From Acetobacteraceae bacterium (GTDB lineage: Bacteria; Pseudomonadota; Alphaproteobacteria; Acetobacterales; Acetobacteraceae), in NCBI GenBank assembly GCA_947478535.1, contig CANJXD010000317.1, positions 1 to 6,876 of the forward strand: a stretch of 6,876 nucleotides of DNA, read 5' to 3'. Shown here one piece after another: positions 1 through 5,393 of this stretch. The notes under the pieces are model-generated. The model was not told where the DNA came from. It saw only the letters and a program-made list of their open reading frames with translations, and ran no database searches. A program made the translations under genes and the position numbers. Within the stretch, counting starts at the first letter, position 1. Each line of letters opens with the position of its first letter.

Positions 1-2
1 AT

Positions 3-512
3 TCCTATGGCAATGATGGGGCGGGCGGCATCCTGCACGTCACGGTGGAGCATGCTTTTCGGCAACTTGGCATCCGCGCCAAGGCGATTCCCTTCGCCGG
101 CGGGCAGGTGACGCTGACCAATTTCCTGGGCGGGCACATCGACATCTTCGGCGGCGGGCTTCCCTCGATCCTGCCCTATATCGCCTCCGGCCAGGCCAAA
201 TGCCTGCTCCTCACCTCGGCGGACGACAACCGCCGCGTGCCGCAGGCGTCCGGCCTGCGCGGCGTGGGGGTTACCGACATCAACGGGCAGCTCTGGTTCG
301 GCGTGATCGCGCCCAGGGACACGCCGGACCCCATCGCGGCGCGGCTCACCGCCGTCCTGACGGACTCCGCGCGGGAGAGAAGCCTGGCCGAGGTGCTCGC
401 CCGTATCGGCGGCGATCTCGCCCTGCTCGATCAGCCGGAGTTCCGCGCGCTTATCCAGAGCGAGAGTGACACCTTCCGCCGCGTGATCCCGCCCCTCGAC
501 CTGAAGCCTTGA
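3..512 (+). CDS. Bug/TctC-family tripartite tricarboxylate transporter substrate-binding protein, C-terminal part
   Basis: The reading frame is open from the window edge, so the gene begins upstream; 169 residues are visible of a family that is usually about 320. Bug receptors are periplasmic proteins that bind small carboxylates and similar solutes and, in the classic case, feed a TctAB membrane permease. Visible family hallmarks are a glycine-rich YGNDGAGG-like stretch near the edge, IPFAGGQVTLTNFLGG followed by HIDIFGGGLPSILPYI (the ligand-cradling loop and helix), then GQAKCLLLTSADDNRRVP, LWFGVIAPRDTP and a C-terminal helical tail. The signal peptide would lie outside the window. No TctA or TctB gene is present here, which is common because Bug receptors are often orphans. 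The ligand cannot be predicted. The next gene follows on the same strand after 53 bp, suggesting co-transcription. Confidence 0.9.
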   Translation, partial: SYGNDGAGGILHVTVEHAFRQLGIRAKAIPFAGGQVTLTNFLGGHIDIFGGGLPSILPYIASGQAKCLLLTSADDNRRVPQASGLRGVGVTDINGQLWFGVIAPRDTPDPIAARLTAVLTDSARERSLAEVLARIGGDLALLDQPEFRALIQSESDTFRRVIPPLDLKP

Positions 513-565
513 GCCGATTGGCGCCACCCCTCGGTCCCACCCCTCGGCAGAACCTGGATGCACCC

Positions 566-1213
566 ATGACCACAGAGACCCCGCCCGCTTCCCGCGCCGT
601 GAGCCACATCGGTGACGGCATCGGCGCGGTGAGCGCCGAGCATCGCGCCGCGGTGGAGCGCGAATTGCCGGAGATTTCGTGGATCGCGGATGACGATATC
701 CGCGCCAAGGTGGTGACGGTCCTCGCCAGCTTTCTGCGCGACAGCAACTGGGACAGCATCGACGAATGCCCCGCCGTGCCGGGCGTCAAGGGCATGACGC
801 TGCTGCAGCATATCCGCCAGGTCACGCAGTTCGCGGTGGTGATGGCGGACAACCACGCCGCGACCTTCGGGCTTGCGATCGACCGCGACGTCCTGCTGGC
901 CGCCTGCTTCCTGCATGATGCGAGCAAGCTCGTGGAATATGACAAGCACTCCGGCGGGCCGACGCCGCTCGGCGCCCATCTGCTGCATGCGCAGATCGCC
1001 GGCGTCCGCTGTGTGGAGGCGGGGCTGCCGCTGAAGGTCGCCTATATCTGCACCTACCATCCCTTCACGCCACCGCATGTGCATCTGAAGCCCGACTGCA
1101 TCGAGCTGGTCATCTTCAATTACGCGGACCTCGCTTCGGTGGACCCGGTGTTCTTCGCCGCCGGGAAGCCGACCCATTTCGATATCCGCGCCCGCTTCTT
1201 CAGCCTGACCTGA
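566..1213 (+). CDS. HD-domain metal-dependent hydrolase
   Basis: The product is a 215-residue cytoplasmic protein with the HD-superfamily metal-binding pattern: His82 (LLQHIRQV), the His117-Asp118 doublet (CFLHDASK), His138/His141 (GAHLLHAQ), His165 (CTYHPF) and Asp188 (FNYADLAS). HD proteins bind divalent metals and usually hydrolyse phosphate esters of nucleotides or other small molecules, but some act on other substrates, and nothing here fixes the substrate. The ATG at 566 was chosen because conserved-looking sequence starts after it. The frame stays open back to a TTG at 509 that overlaps the receptor stop, but the 19 extra residues are proline-rich and look non-coding. The Shine-Dalgarno match before 566 is weak. 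The gene ends in tandem stops TGA-TAA (1211-1216). Its position behind a solute receptor suggests a role in metabolism of an imported compound, which is inference. Confidence 0.85.
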   Translation: MTTETPPASRAVSHIGDGIGAVSAEHRAAVERELPEISWIADDDIRAKVVTVLASFLRDSNWDSIDECPAVPGVKGMTLLQHIRQVTQFAVVMADNHAATFGLAIDRDVLLAACFLHDASKLVEYDKHSGGPTPLGAHLLHAQIAGVRCVEAGLPLKVAYICTYHPFTPPHVHLKPDCIELVIFNYADLASVDPVFFAAGKPTHFDIRARFFSLT

Positions 1214-1303
1214 TAAGAAGTCCTCCGGATCGTCAGCGATGGGACGGCGAAGGGGAGAGGTGACACCGATGCGTCATCGCGAGCCCAACGGCGTAGGGGT
1301 GGC
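1214..1303. other. Intergenic spacer
   Basis: This 90-bp spacer lies between the HD gene and the SDR remnant. I see no terminator hairpin, no IS end and no convincing sigma-70 promoter in it. A purine-rich AGGGG lies just before the ATG at 1304 and is a plausible, if close, ribosome binding site for the original SDR gene. Confidence 0.4.
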
Positions 1304-1498
1304 ATGAGGCGCATCACCCTCATCACCGGCGCCGCCGCCGGCATCGGCTCGGCGACGGCCCAAGCCTTCGCCGCGGCGGGAGACCGGGTGCTGGTCGCCG
1401 ATATCGACGGCGCCCGTGCGGCTGCCCGGGCGCGCGAACTCGGCGCCGGCCACGAAGCCATCCCGGTCGATATGGCCGACCCCGTCGGCATCGCCGCG

Positions 1499-1597
1499 AT
1501 AATCGCCGGCATCGCCGCGCATCACGCTCATCAACTCGACGAGCTCCTGCCCTGGAATTGGCGGGGCGTGGGCGAGCCCAGGAGTGTCGCAGCGTGA
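1499..1597 (+). mobile_element. Remnant of an IS66-type transposase (tnpC) 3' end
   Basis: The 25 residues from about 1520 (HHAHQLDELLPWNWRGVGEPRSVAA, broken here only by the fusion on its left) match in style the extreme C-terminus of IS66-family transposases. These typically end in a phrase like IADH..NR(I/L)DELLPWNW plus a short variable tail and a stop. The match is from memory of the family, not from a search. SDR-like and transposase-like sequence meet within 1499-1519, because IAxIAA fits both. No terminal inverted repeat, tnpA or tnpB is present, so only the tail of the transposase gene survives. It is in frame with the SDR fragment, which means the transposase stop now terminates the chimera. 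Confidence 0.65.
1580..1584 (+). promoter_or_regulatory. Ribosome binding site (AGGAG) of the GNAT gene
   Basis: AGGAG lies 9 bases upstream of the GTG at 1594 and decides that start over an in-frame TTG at 1558. The site lies inside the last codons of the transposase-like tail. Confidence 0.6.
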
Positions 1598-2013
1598 ACG
1601 TTGAAACGGATCCGGATCCGGAAGCGGTTCGCTTACTCGAAGAGCGCATCTACGAGTTCAACGTGCAACAGACCGGCATTGCCGACGGAAAATCATTTGG
1701 CCTGTTCTTGCGCGATCCCACCGGCGCTGTGATCGGTGGTGCATATGGATGGAGTTGGGGTGGCACATGTTTCTTGCGCTACCTTTTCGTTCCAGCCGAG
1801 ATGCGGAAGCAAAGACACGGAACGAGTTTGATGCAAGCGGTCGAGCAGGAGGCGCGGCTACGGTGCTGTGTTCAAATCGTCCTAGAGACCCATAATTTTC
1901 AGGCTCCGGAGTTTTACCGCAGGCTCGGTTTTAACGTGGCGGGCATCGTCGAAGAATATCCGAGAGGTCATCGGTCCTTTGTCCTCGTGAAGCCCCTGCA
2001 TCAGCAAACCTGA
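1594..2013 (+). CDS. GNAT-family N-acetyltransferase
   Basis: The product is a 139-residue complete GNAT fold, expected to transfer an acetyl group from acetyl-CoA to an amine. Visible elements are the N-terminal helix EERIYEFNV (16-24), the beta strands GLFLRDPTGAVIGGAYGWSW (36-55), motif A with LRYLFVPAEMRKQRHGTSLM (61-80) carrying a (Q/R)xxGx(G/A)-like pyrophosphate loop (QRHGTS), motif B FQAPEFYRRLGFNVAG (102-117) with the usual FYxxLGF, and a closing strand RSFVLVKPL. The Ser in place of the last Gly/Ala of the loop is slightly atypical. The acceptor is unknown; antibiotic resistance is possible for such short GNATs but unsupported. A hand count over 1621-1980 gives 197 G/C of 360 (about 55%), far below neighbouring genes, so it is probably horizontally acquired. 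Its start overlaps the stop of the SDR-transposase chimera (GTGA), so it may be translationally coupled to it. Confidence 0.88.
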   Translation: MNVETDPDPEAVRLLEERIYEFNVQQTGIADGKSFGLFLRDPTGAVIGGAYGWSWGGTCFLRYLFVPAEMRKQRHGTSLMQAVEQEARLRCCVQIVLETHNFQAPEFYRRLGFNVAGIVEEYPRGHRSFVLVKPLHQQT

Positions 2014-2063
2014 CGCCGGCCCTCTCAACTGCACCACAATCTCGTCCGGCCAAACGAAAAATA
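2014..2063 (+). other. Right-hand end of the foreign block, possible transposase relic
   Basis: This short stretch links the acetyltransferase stop to the SDR C-terminal fragment and still has the lower GC of the insert in its second half. Read in the frame of 2026-2064 it gives QLHHNLVRPNEK followed by TAG. This resembles the (H/Y)N..RPH segment near the C-terminus of several DDE transposases and integrases. Twelve residues are too few to be sure, and chance is a real alternative. Confidence 0.25.
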
Positions 2064-2186
2064 GACCCGAGCGCCCTGGCTGCGGCGGTCGCGGATTTCC
2101 TGCTCTCCCCCGCCGCCGGCTTCATCACCGGCAGCGTCGTGCCCGTCGATGGCGGGCTTTCCGCGTATGGAGGGCTCGACCTCTGA
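2064..2186 (+). pseudogene. Short-chain dehydrogenase/reductase, C-terminal fragment
   Basis: These 40 codons encode a typical SDR C-terminus: a helix ALAAAVADFLLSPAAG followed by FITGSVVPVDGGLSAYGG and a stop at 2184-2186. The ITGxxxPVDGG signature belongs to the last strand of classical SDRs, where (I/V)TG and DGG are nearly invariant. There is no start codon or ribosome binding site of its own, and GC rises back to genome level here. Together with the N-terminal fragment it accounts for about 112 of a usual 250 residues, so about 135-140 central residues have been lost. That the two pieces come from the same original gene is inferred from their order, strand and complementarity. Confidence 0.8.
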
Positions 2187-2212
2187 CACGCGGCGCCTGG
2201 CGTTCGTGGACG

Positions 2213-2914
2213 TCAGTCCAGTGTTAGCCCCGCCACCGGCACGGCAACGCCGCCGCGTTCCGCCGTCCGCGCGCCAACGGCGACGCCGGCGATCGCCCAG
2301 CCATCCCCGGCCCGCACCAGCAACGGCCCGCCGGAGGTGCCGCGCGTGGCCGCGCAATCATGCCGCAGGAGAAGCCCCCCGGCATCGCGTTGCAGGCCGA
2401 TGACGCGGCAATCGGTATCCGCCAGCAGCGCATGCGCCCGGTCCTGCTGCCACCCCCCGAGCATCACCGCGGTCCCCACCGCCGGCATGGGCGCGCGCGG
2501 CAGCACCGGGGCGCGCAGCGGCGTGGCCAGGCGGATCACCGCCCAATCCGCGCCGAAGGGTGCCCGCGCGGCGGGGTCATAGCCCGGCGCCAGGCGCAGC
2601 GCGGCGCCCACGGCGTGGCCGCGGAACTCGCCCCTGTCATAGCCCGCCAGCACATTCACCCGCCCCGGCTGCAACACCGCGTTGGTGCGCCGCGCCAGCA
2701 GGCAATGCGCCGCCGTCAGCACCCGGTCCGGCGCGATCAGCACGCCCGTGCAATGGCCGCCCGCCTCGCTCTGCACCCGCACCAGGCTGTTCCAGGGCGG
2801 TGTCGCGATATCCGCCGCCTGCCGCGCCTCCGCCCCAGCAAGACCCGGGCGCGCCGAGGGTTGCGCCAGCGCCAGCCCCGGCGCCAGCAGCAGCGCGGCG
2901 AGGCAGCGCCTCAC
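2213..2914 (-). CDS. Secreted trypsin-like (S1/chymotrypsin family) serine protease
   Basis: The product has 233 residues. It starts with a short Sec-type signal peptide: RR, a hydrophobic run LAALLLAPGLALA and a likely cleavage after ALA at residue 17, so it should act in the periplasm or outside the cell. The catalytic triad is visible: His70 in LTAAHC, Asp123 in ADWAVI and Ser194 in GTSGGPL. Cys55/Cys71 and Cys169/Cys187 are placed as in the conserved S1 disulfides around the His and before the Ser. No PDZ domain follows, so it is not a DegP/HtrA protein. Substrate specificity is not predictable. The GTG start overlaps the stop of the upstream sirtuin gene by the tetranucleotide GTGA, so translation is probably coupled. 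The gene converges on the SDR remnant with a 26-bp gap and no visible terminator hairpin. Confidence 0.9.
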   Translation of the reverse strand: MRRCLAALLLAPGLALAQPSARPGLAGAEARQAADIATPPWNSLVRVQSEAGGHCTGVLIAPDRVLTAAHCLLARRTNAVLQPGRVNVLAGYDRGEFRGHAVGAALRLAPGYDPAARAPFGADWAVIRLATPLRAPVLPRAPMPAVGTAVMLGGWQQDRAHALLADTDCRVIGLQRDAGGLLLRHDCAATRGTSGGPLLVRAGDGWAIAGVAVGARTAERGGVAVPVAGLTLD

Positions 2915-3618
2915 AGGCTGGCCAGCACTTCGGCGACGAACTCCGGCACCAGCCGCGTCGCCGGCCCGTGCCGGGCCTCATCGAACAGCCGCGACCCCGC
3001 GCTCGGCTCCAGGTTCAGCTCCAGCGTCCGCGCGCGGTCCCGCACCTCCGCCACGAAGCCGGCGGCGGGGTGGACATGGCCGGAGGTGCCGATCGAGACG
3101 AACAGGTCGCAGGTCTCGAGCGCCGCGCCGATGCGGTCCATCCCCAGCGGCATCTCCCCGAACCAGACGATATGCGGCCGCATCCCGCCGGCTTCGCCGC
3201 AGGCCGGGCAGCGCGTGGTGACGGACAGGTCATCGCCCCAGGCCGGCACCGCCGCGCAGCGCAGGCACCGTGCCTTCGCGAGTTCGCCATGCATCGCCAC
3301 CATCCGCCGGGACCCCGCGCGGGCGTGCAGGTCATCCACATTCTGCGTCACCAGCAGCAATTCCCCTGGCCAGCGCGCATCCAGTTCGGCCAGCGCCCGA
3401 TGCGCCGCATTCGGCTGGACGGCCGGGTCCCGCAACTGTGCCCGCCGGGCGTTGTAGAAGCCCTGCACCCGCGCCGGATCCCGCGCGAAAGCCTCCGGCG
3501 TCGCCACATCCTCCACCCGCACCGTCGCCCAAATCCCCCCCTTGTCCCGGAAGGTGGCCAGACCCGATTCGGCGGAGATGCCGGCGCCGGTGAGGATGAC
3601 GAGGCGGGGATGGGGCAT
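2911..3618 (-). CDS. cobB: NAD-dependent protein deacylase, sirtuin (CobB/SIRT5 type)
   Basis: The product is a 235-residue cytosolic sirtuin, expected to remove acyl groups from lysines using NAD+ and releasing nicotinamide and O-acyl-ADP-ribose. Motifs in order: GAGISAESGLATFRD (11-25, NAD binding), Tyr55-x-x-Arg58 in GFYNARRAQL, TQNVDDLH (91-98), catalytic His110 in MHGEL, a zinc ribbon Cys118/Cys121 and Cys137/Cys140, RPHIVWFGE (147-155), GTSG (177-180) and LNLEPS (201-206). The Tyr-Arg pair matches the one in E. coli CobB and human SIRT5 that binds succinyl or malonyl lysine, so desuccinylase as well as deacetylase activity is likely. Length and zinc site are complete. The ATG at 3618 gives a standard sirtuin N-terminus. 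The gene is first in a two-gene unit with the protease and is divergent from the methyltransferase-HNH gene. Confidence 0.93.
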   Translation of the reverse strand: MPHPRLVILTGAGISAESGLATFRDKGGIWATVRVEDVATPEAFARDPARVQGFYNARRAQLRDPAVQPNAAHRALAELDARWPGELLLVTQNVDDLHARAGSRRMVAMHGELAKARCLRCAAVPAWGDDLSVTTRCPACGEAGGMRPHIVWFGEMPLGMDRIGAALETCDLFVSIGTSGHVHPAAGFVAEVRDRARTLELNLEPSAGSRLFDEARHGPATRLVPEFVAEVLASL

Positions 3619-3683
3619 GCCCCCACAGTAGCGCGGCTTTTTCCGCTTGGCGCGACCGTTGGCGCGGGCGAGGCTGCGTCACG
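3619..3683. promoter_or_regulatory. Divergent promoter region with an 8-bp direct repeat
   Basis: These 65 bp must carry the promoters of both the sirtuin/protease unit and the methyltransferase-HNH gene unless either depends on read-through. The octamer TTGGCGCG occurs twice, at 3647-3654 and 3659-3666, 12 bp apart start to start, close to one helical turn. A small GCGG/CCGC inverted repeat flanks a T-run just before. I see no convincing -10/-35 pair. A GAGG at 3670-3673 is the probable ribosome binding site for the plus-strand gene. Confidence 0.35.
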
Positions 3684-5393
3684 ATGGAATGGGATACCGT
3701 CACCCCCTATCACCGCGGCTTCCGCGAATTCACCGAGGCCTATGAGGCCTTCGGCTTCGAGGAGATCCACGCCGGCGCCATGCCGTTCCTGCCGAGGACA
3801 CCTGGCCTCGTCCTCGATGTCGGCGCCGGATCGGGCCGCGATGCCGCCTGGTTCGCCACGCGGGGGTGGGAGGTGGTGGCGGTGGAACCCGCCGCCGCAC
3901 TCCGTCTCCAGGCGCGGGACCTGCACCCCGCTACCACCATCCGCTGGCTGGATGACCGCCTGCCCGCCCTGGCCGCGGTGCATCGCCTCGGCCTCGCCTT
4001 CGACCTGATCTGGGTCAGTGCTGTCTGGATGCACATGCCGCCAGAGGACCGGCCCCGCGCCCTGCGCAAGCTGGCGACGCTGCTGAAGCCCGGCGGCCGC
4101 CTGGTGCTGACGCTGCGCCACGGCCCGGCGCCGGAGGATCGCCCGATGTGGCCCGTCGATGCGGCGGAGGTGGAGCGCCTCGGCCTCGACCACGGCCTCG
4201 CGCTCCGCGTCGCCACGGAACGGGTGGAGGATCGGCAGGGGCGGCCCGATGTGCGCTGGCAGACCGTCATCCTCGACCTGCCCGATGACGGCGCCGGTGC
4301 GCTGCCGCTGTTGCGCGGCGTGATCCTGCGGCAGGAGAAATCCGCGACCTACAAGCTCGCTTTGCTGCGCTGCCTGGCGCGCATCGCCGATGCCTCCCCC
4401 AATGTGGCGCGGGAGGTTCCGGGTGGCGTGCTGGTGCCGCTGGGGCTTGTCGCGCTGTTCTGGCTGCGGATGTTCAAGCCGCTGGTGGCGCAGGGCCTGC
4501 CGCAGACCTCGGGCGGGCGCATGGGCTTCGTCACGGATGCCTTCCTTGCGCTGCGGGACATCGCGCCCTTCGACCTCCGCCCCGGCCGCACCTTTGCCGG
4601 CACGGACGCCACCGCGCTGCGCCGTGCCTTGGCGGAAACGGCGCGGCTGATCCGCGACATGCCCGCCACCCATCTGACCTACGCCGATGGCCGGACCCCG
4701 GTCTTCGAGACGCTGTACGGCGCCATGCCGCCGCCGGCCGTGGAGCTGCGGCTCGACCAGGAAACTCTCTGGACCTACGGCACCATGCGAGTGCCGCTGC
4801 ACCTGTGGCAGGCGCTGCGCCGCATGGCCGCCTGGATCGAGCCGATGCTGCTGGCGGAATGGGTGCGCCTGACCCAGTTCTATGCCCGCCAGGCGGTCAC
4901 GGCCGATGCCGTGCTCGCCGCCCTGCGGTGGACGGAGCCGGAGCGCGATACCGCCTTCGTGCGCGGCCTCGTCGCGCAGCGGATGGCTGCTGGGGCGTCG
5001 CTGGACTGCGTCTGGACCGGCCAGCGCCTCCGCTCCGGCGGCATCGAGATCGACCACTGCCTGCCCTGGTCCGCCTGGGCCTGCAACGACCTCTGGAACC
5101 TGCTGCCGGCTTCCCGCGCCGCCAACCAGGGCAAGGGCGGGCTGATCATCGCGGCGGGCGCGCTGGAAGCCGCGAAGCCCCGCATCCTGGCGTGGTGGGA
5201 GGAGGCCTATATCGCCGGGGAGCCCGCGCTGCGCCGCCGCTTCGCCGAGGAAGCCCGCACCACCCTGCCCATTGCGCCGGACTGGAACCCGGACCGCGAT
5301 CCGGCGCCGGAGGAGCTGTTCGCCGCGCTCGATTTCCGCCGCCTTCGCCTGCGCCAGGAAACCCAACTGCCGGAATGGCGCCCTACCCCCTGA
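3684..5393 (+). CDS. SAM-dependent methyltransferase fused to an HNH-nuclease-like domain
   Basis: The product has 569 residues in three parts. Residues 1-200 are a class I methyltransferase: motif I LVLDVGAGSGRDAAWFA (42-58), acidic Glu68 at the end of strand 2 (VVAVEPA), FDLIWVSAVWMHMPPED (106-122) and LLKPGGRLVLTLRHGP (133-148). There is no DPPY/NPPY, so it resembles small-molecule or RNA/protein methylases more than DNA N-methylases. Residues 205-435 are a helical region starting with LLRGVILRQEKSATYKLALL, whose family I cannot name. Residues 440-487 look HNH-like: Cys442 in CVWTG, Asp457-His458 in IEIDHCLPWSAW, Asn468, WNLLP (471-475) and Asn481 in AANQGKGG. The usual zinc-binding Cys pairs are mostly absent. 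The C-terminus is charged and helical. The frame is uninterrupted, so the fusion looks genuine. The role is unknown; the stop overlaps the convergent transporter gene by 11 bp. Confidence 0.85.
   Translation: MEWDTVTPYHRGFREFTEAYEAFGFEEIHAGAMPFLPRTPGLVLDVGAGSGRDAAWFATRGWEVVAVEPAAALRLQARDLHPATTIRWLDDRLPALAAVHRLGLAFDLIWVSAVWMHMPPEDRPRALRKLATLLKPGGRLVLTLRHGPAPEDRPMWPVDAAEVERLGLDHGLALRVATERVEDRQGRPDVRWQTVILDLPDDGAGALPLLRGVILRQEKSATYKLALLRCLARIADASPNVAREVPGGVLVPLGLVALFWLRMFKPLVAQGLPQTSGGRMGFVTDAFLALRDIAPFDLRPGRTFAGTDATALRRALAETARLIRDMPATHLTYADGRTPVFETLYGAMPPPAVELRLDQETLWTYGTMRVPLHLWQALRRMAAWIEPMLLAEWVRLTQFYARQAVTADAVLAALRWTEPERDTAFVRGLVAQRMAAGASLDCVWTGQRLRSGGIEIDHCLPWSAWACNDLWNLLPASRAANQGKGGLIIAAGALEAAKPRILAWWEEAYIAGEPALRRRFAEEARTTLPIAPDWNPDRDPAPEELFAALDFRRLRLRQETQLPEWRPTP

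Larger units (their letters stand above)
1304..1597 (+). pseudogene. Short-chain dehydrogenase/reductase, N-terminal fragment fused to a transposase tail
   Basis: The open frame encodes 97 residues. Residues 1-72 are a textbook SDR start: beta strand RITLITG, the dinucleotide-binding TGAAAGIG (8-15), an acidic Asp33 after the second strand (LVADID) that usually favours NAD over NADP, and a DMADP segment (56-60) matching the adenine-contacting Asp. The expected NNAG motif, catalytic Ser and YxxxK never appear. From about residue 73 the sequence changes to HQLDELLPWNW, which is unlike an SDR and resembles the C-terminus of IS66-type transposases. The stop overlaps the GTG start of the acetyltransferase gene. 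The missing C-terminus of an SDR reappears at 2064-2186, so this is read as one gene broken by insertion plus deletion. The fragment cannot be an active oxidoreductase. Confidence 0.85.

Noticed and set aside
509..565. TTG-initiated N-terminal extension of the HD protein
   Set aside because: The TTG overlaps the receptor stop, but the extra 19 residues are proline-rich and unlike folded sequence, so the ATG at 566 is preferred. Coupling through the TTG cannot be fully excluded.
2213..2914. Protease as a DegP/HtrA chaperone-protease
   Set aside because: At 233 residues it ends soon after the GTSGGPL motif and has no PDZ domain.
2911..3618. Sirtuin as an anti-phage SIR2 NADase
   Set aside because: Zinc cysteines, the catalytic His, the Tyr-Arg acyl-binding pair and standard length all point to a canonical CobB-type lysine deacylase.
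3631..3646. GCGG/CCGC inverted repeat with T-run as a terminator
   Set aside because: The stem is only four base pairs, the T-run is in the loop instead of after the stem, and it sits between divergent starts.
2360..4008. Long plus-strand open frames (2360-3457 and 2560-4008)
   Set aside because: They are antisense to the protease and sirtuin genes, contain Arg/Pro/Ala-rich low-complexity protein and have no family motif.
3684..4283. Methyltransferase domain as a DNA adenine or cytosine methylase
   Set aside because: No DPPY/NPPY motif and no PCQ motif are visible; the region after motif IV reads VSAVWMHMPPED, as in small-molecule-type class I methylases.
3348..5366. 672-codon open frame on the minus strand
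   Set aside because: It lies antisense to the sirtuin 3' part and the methyltransferase-HNH gene, whose domains are recognisable on the plus strand. Its product is rich in Arg, Gly, His and Gln, as expected of a GC-rich shadow frame.
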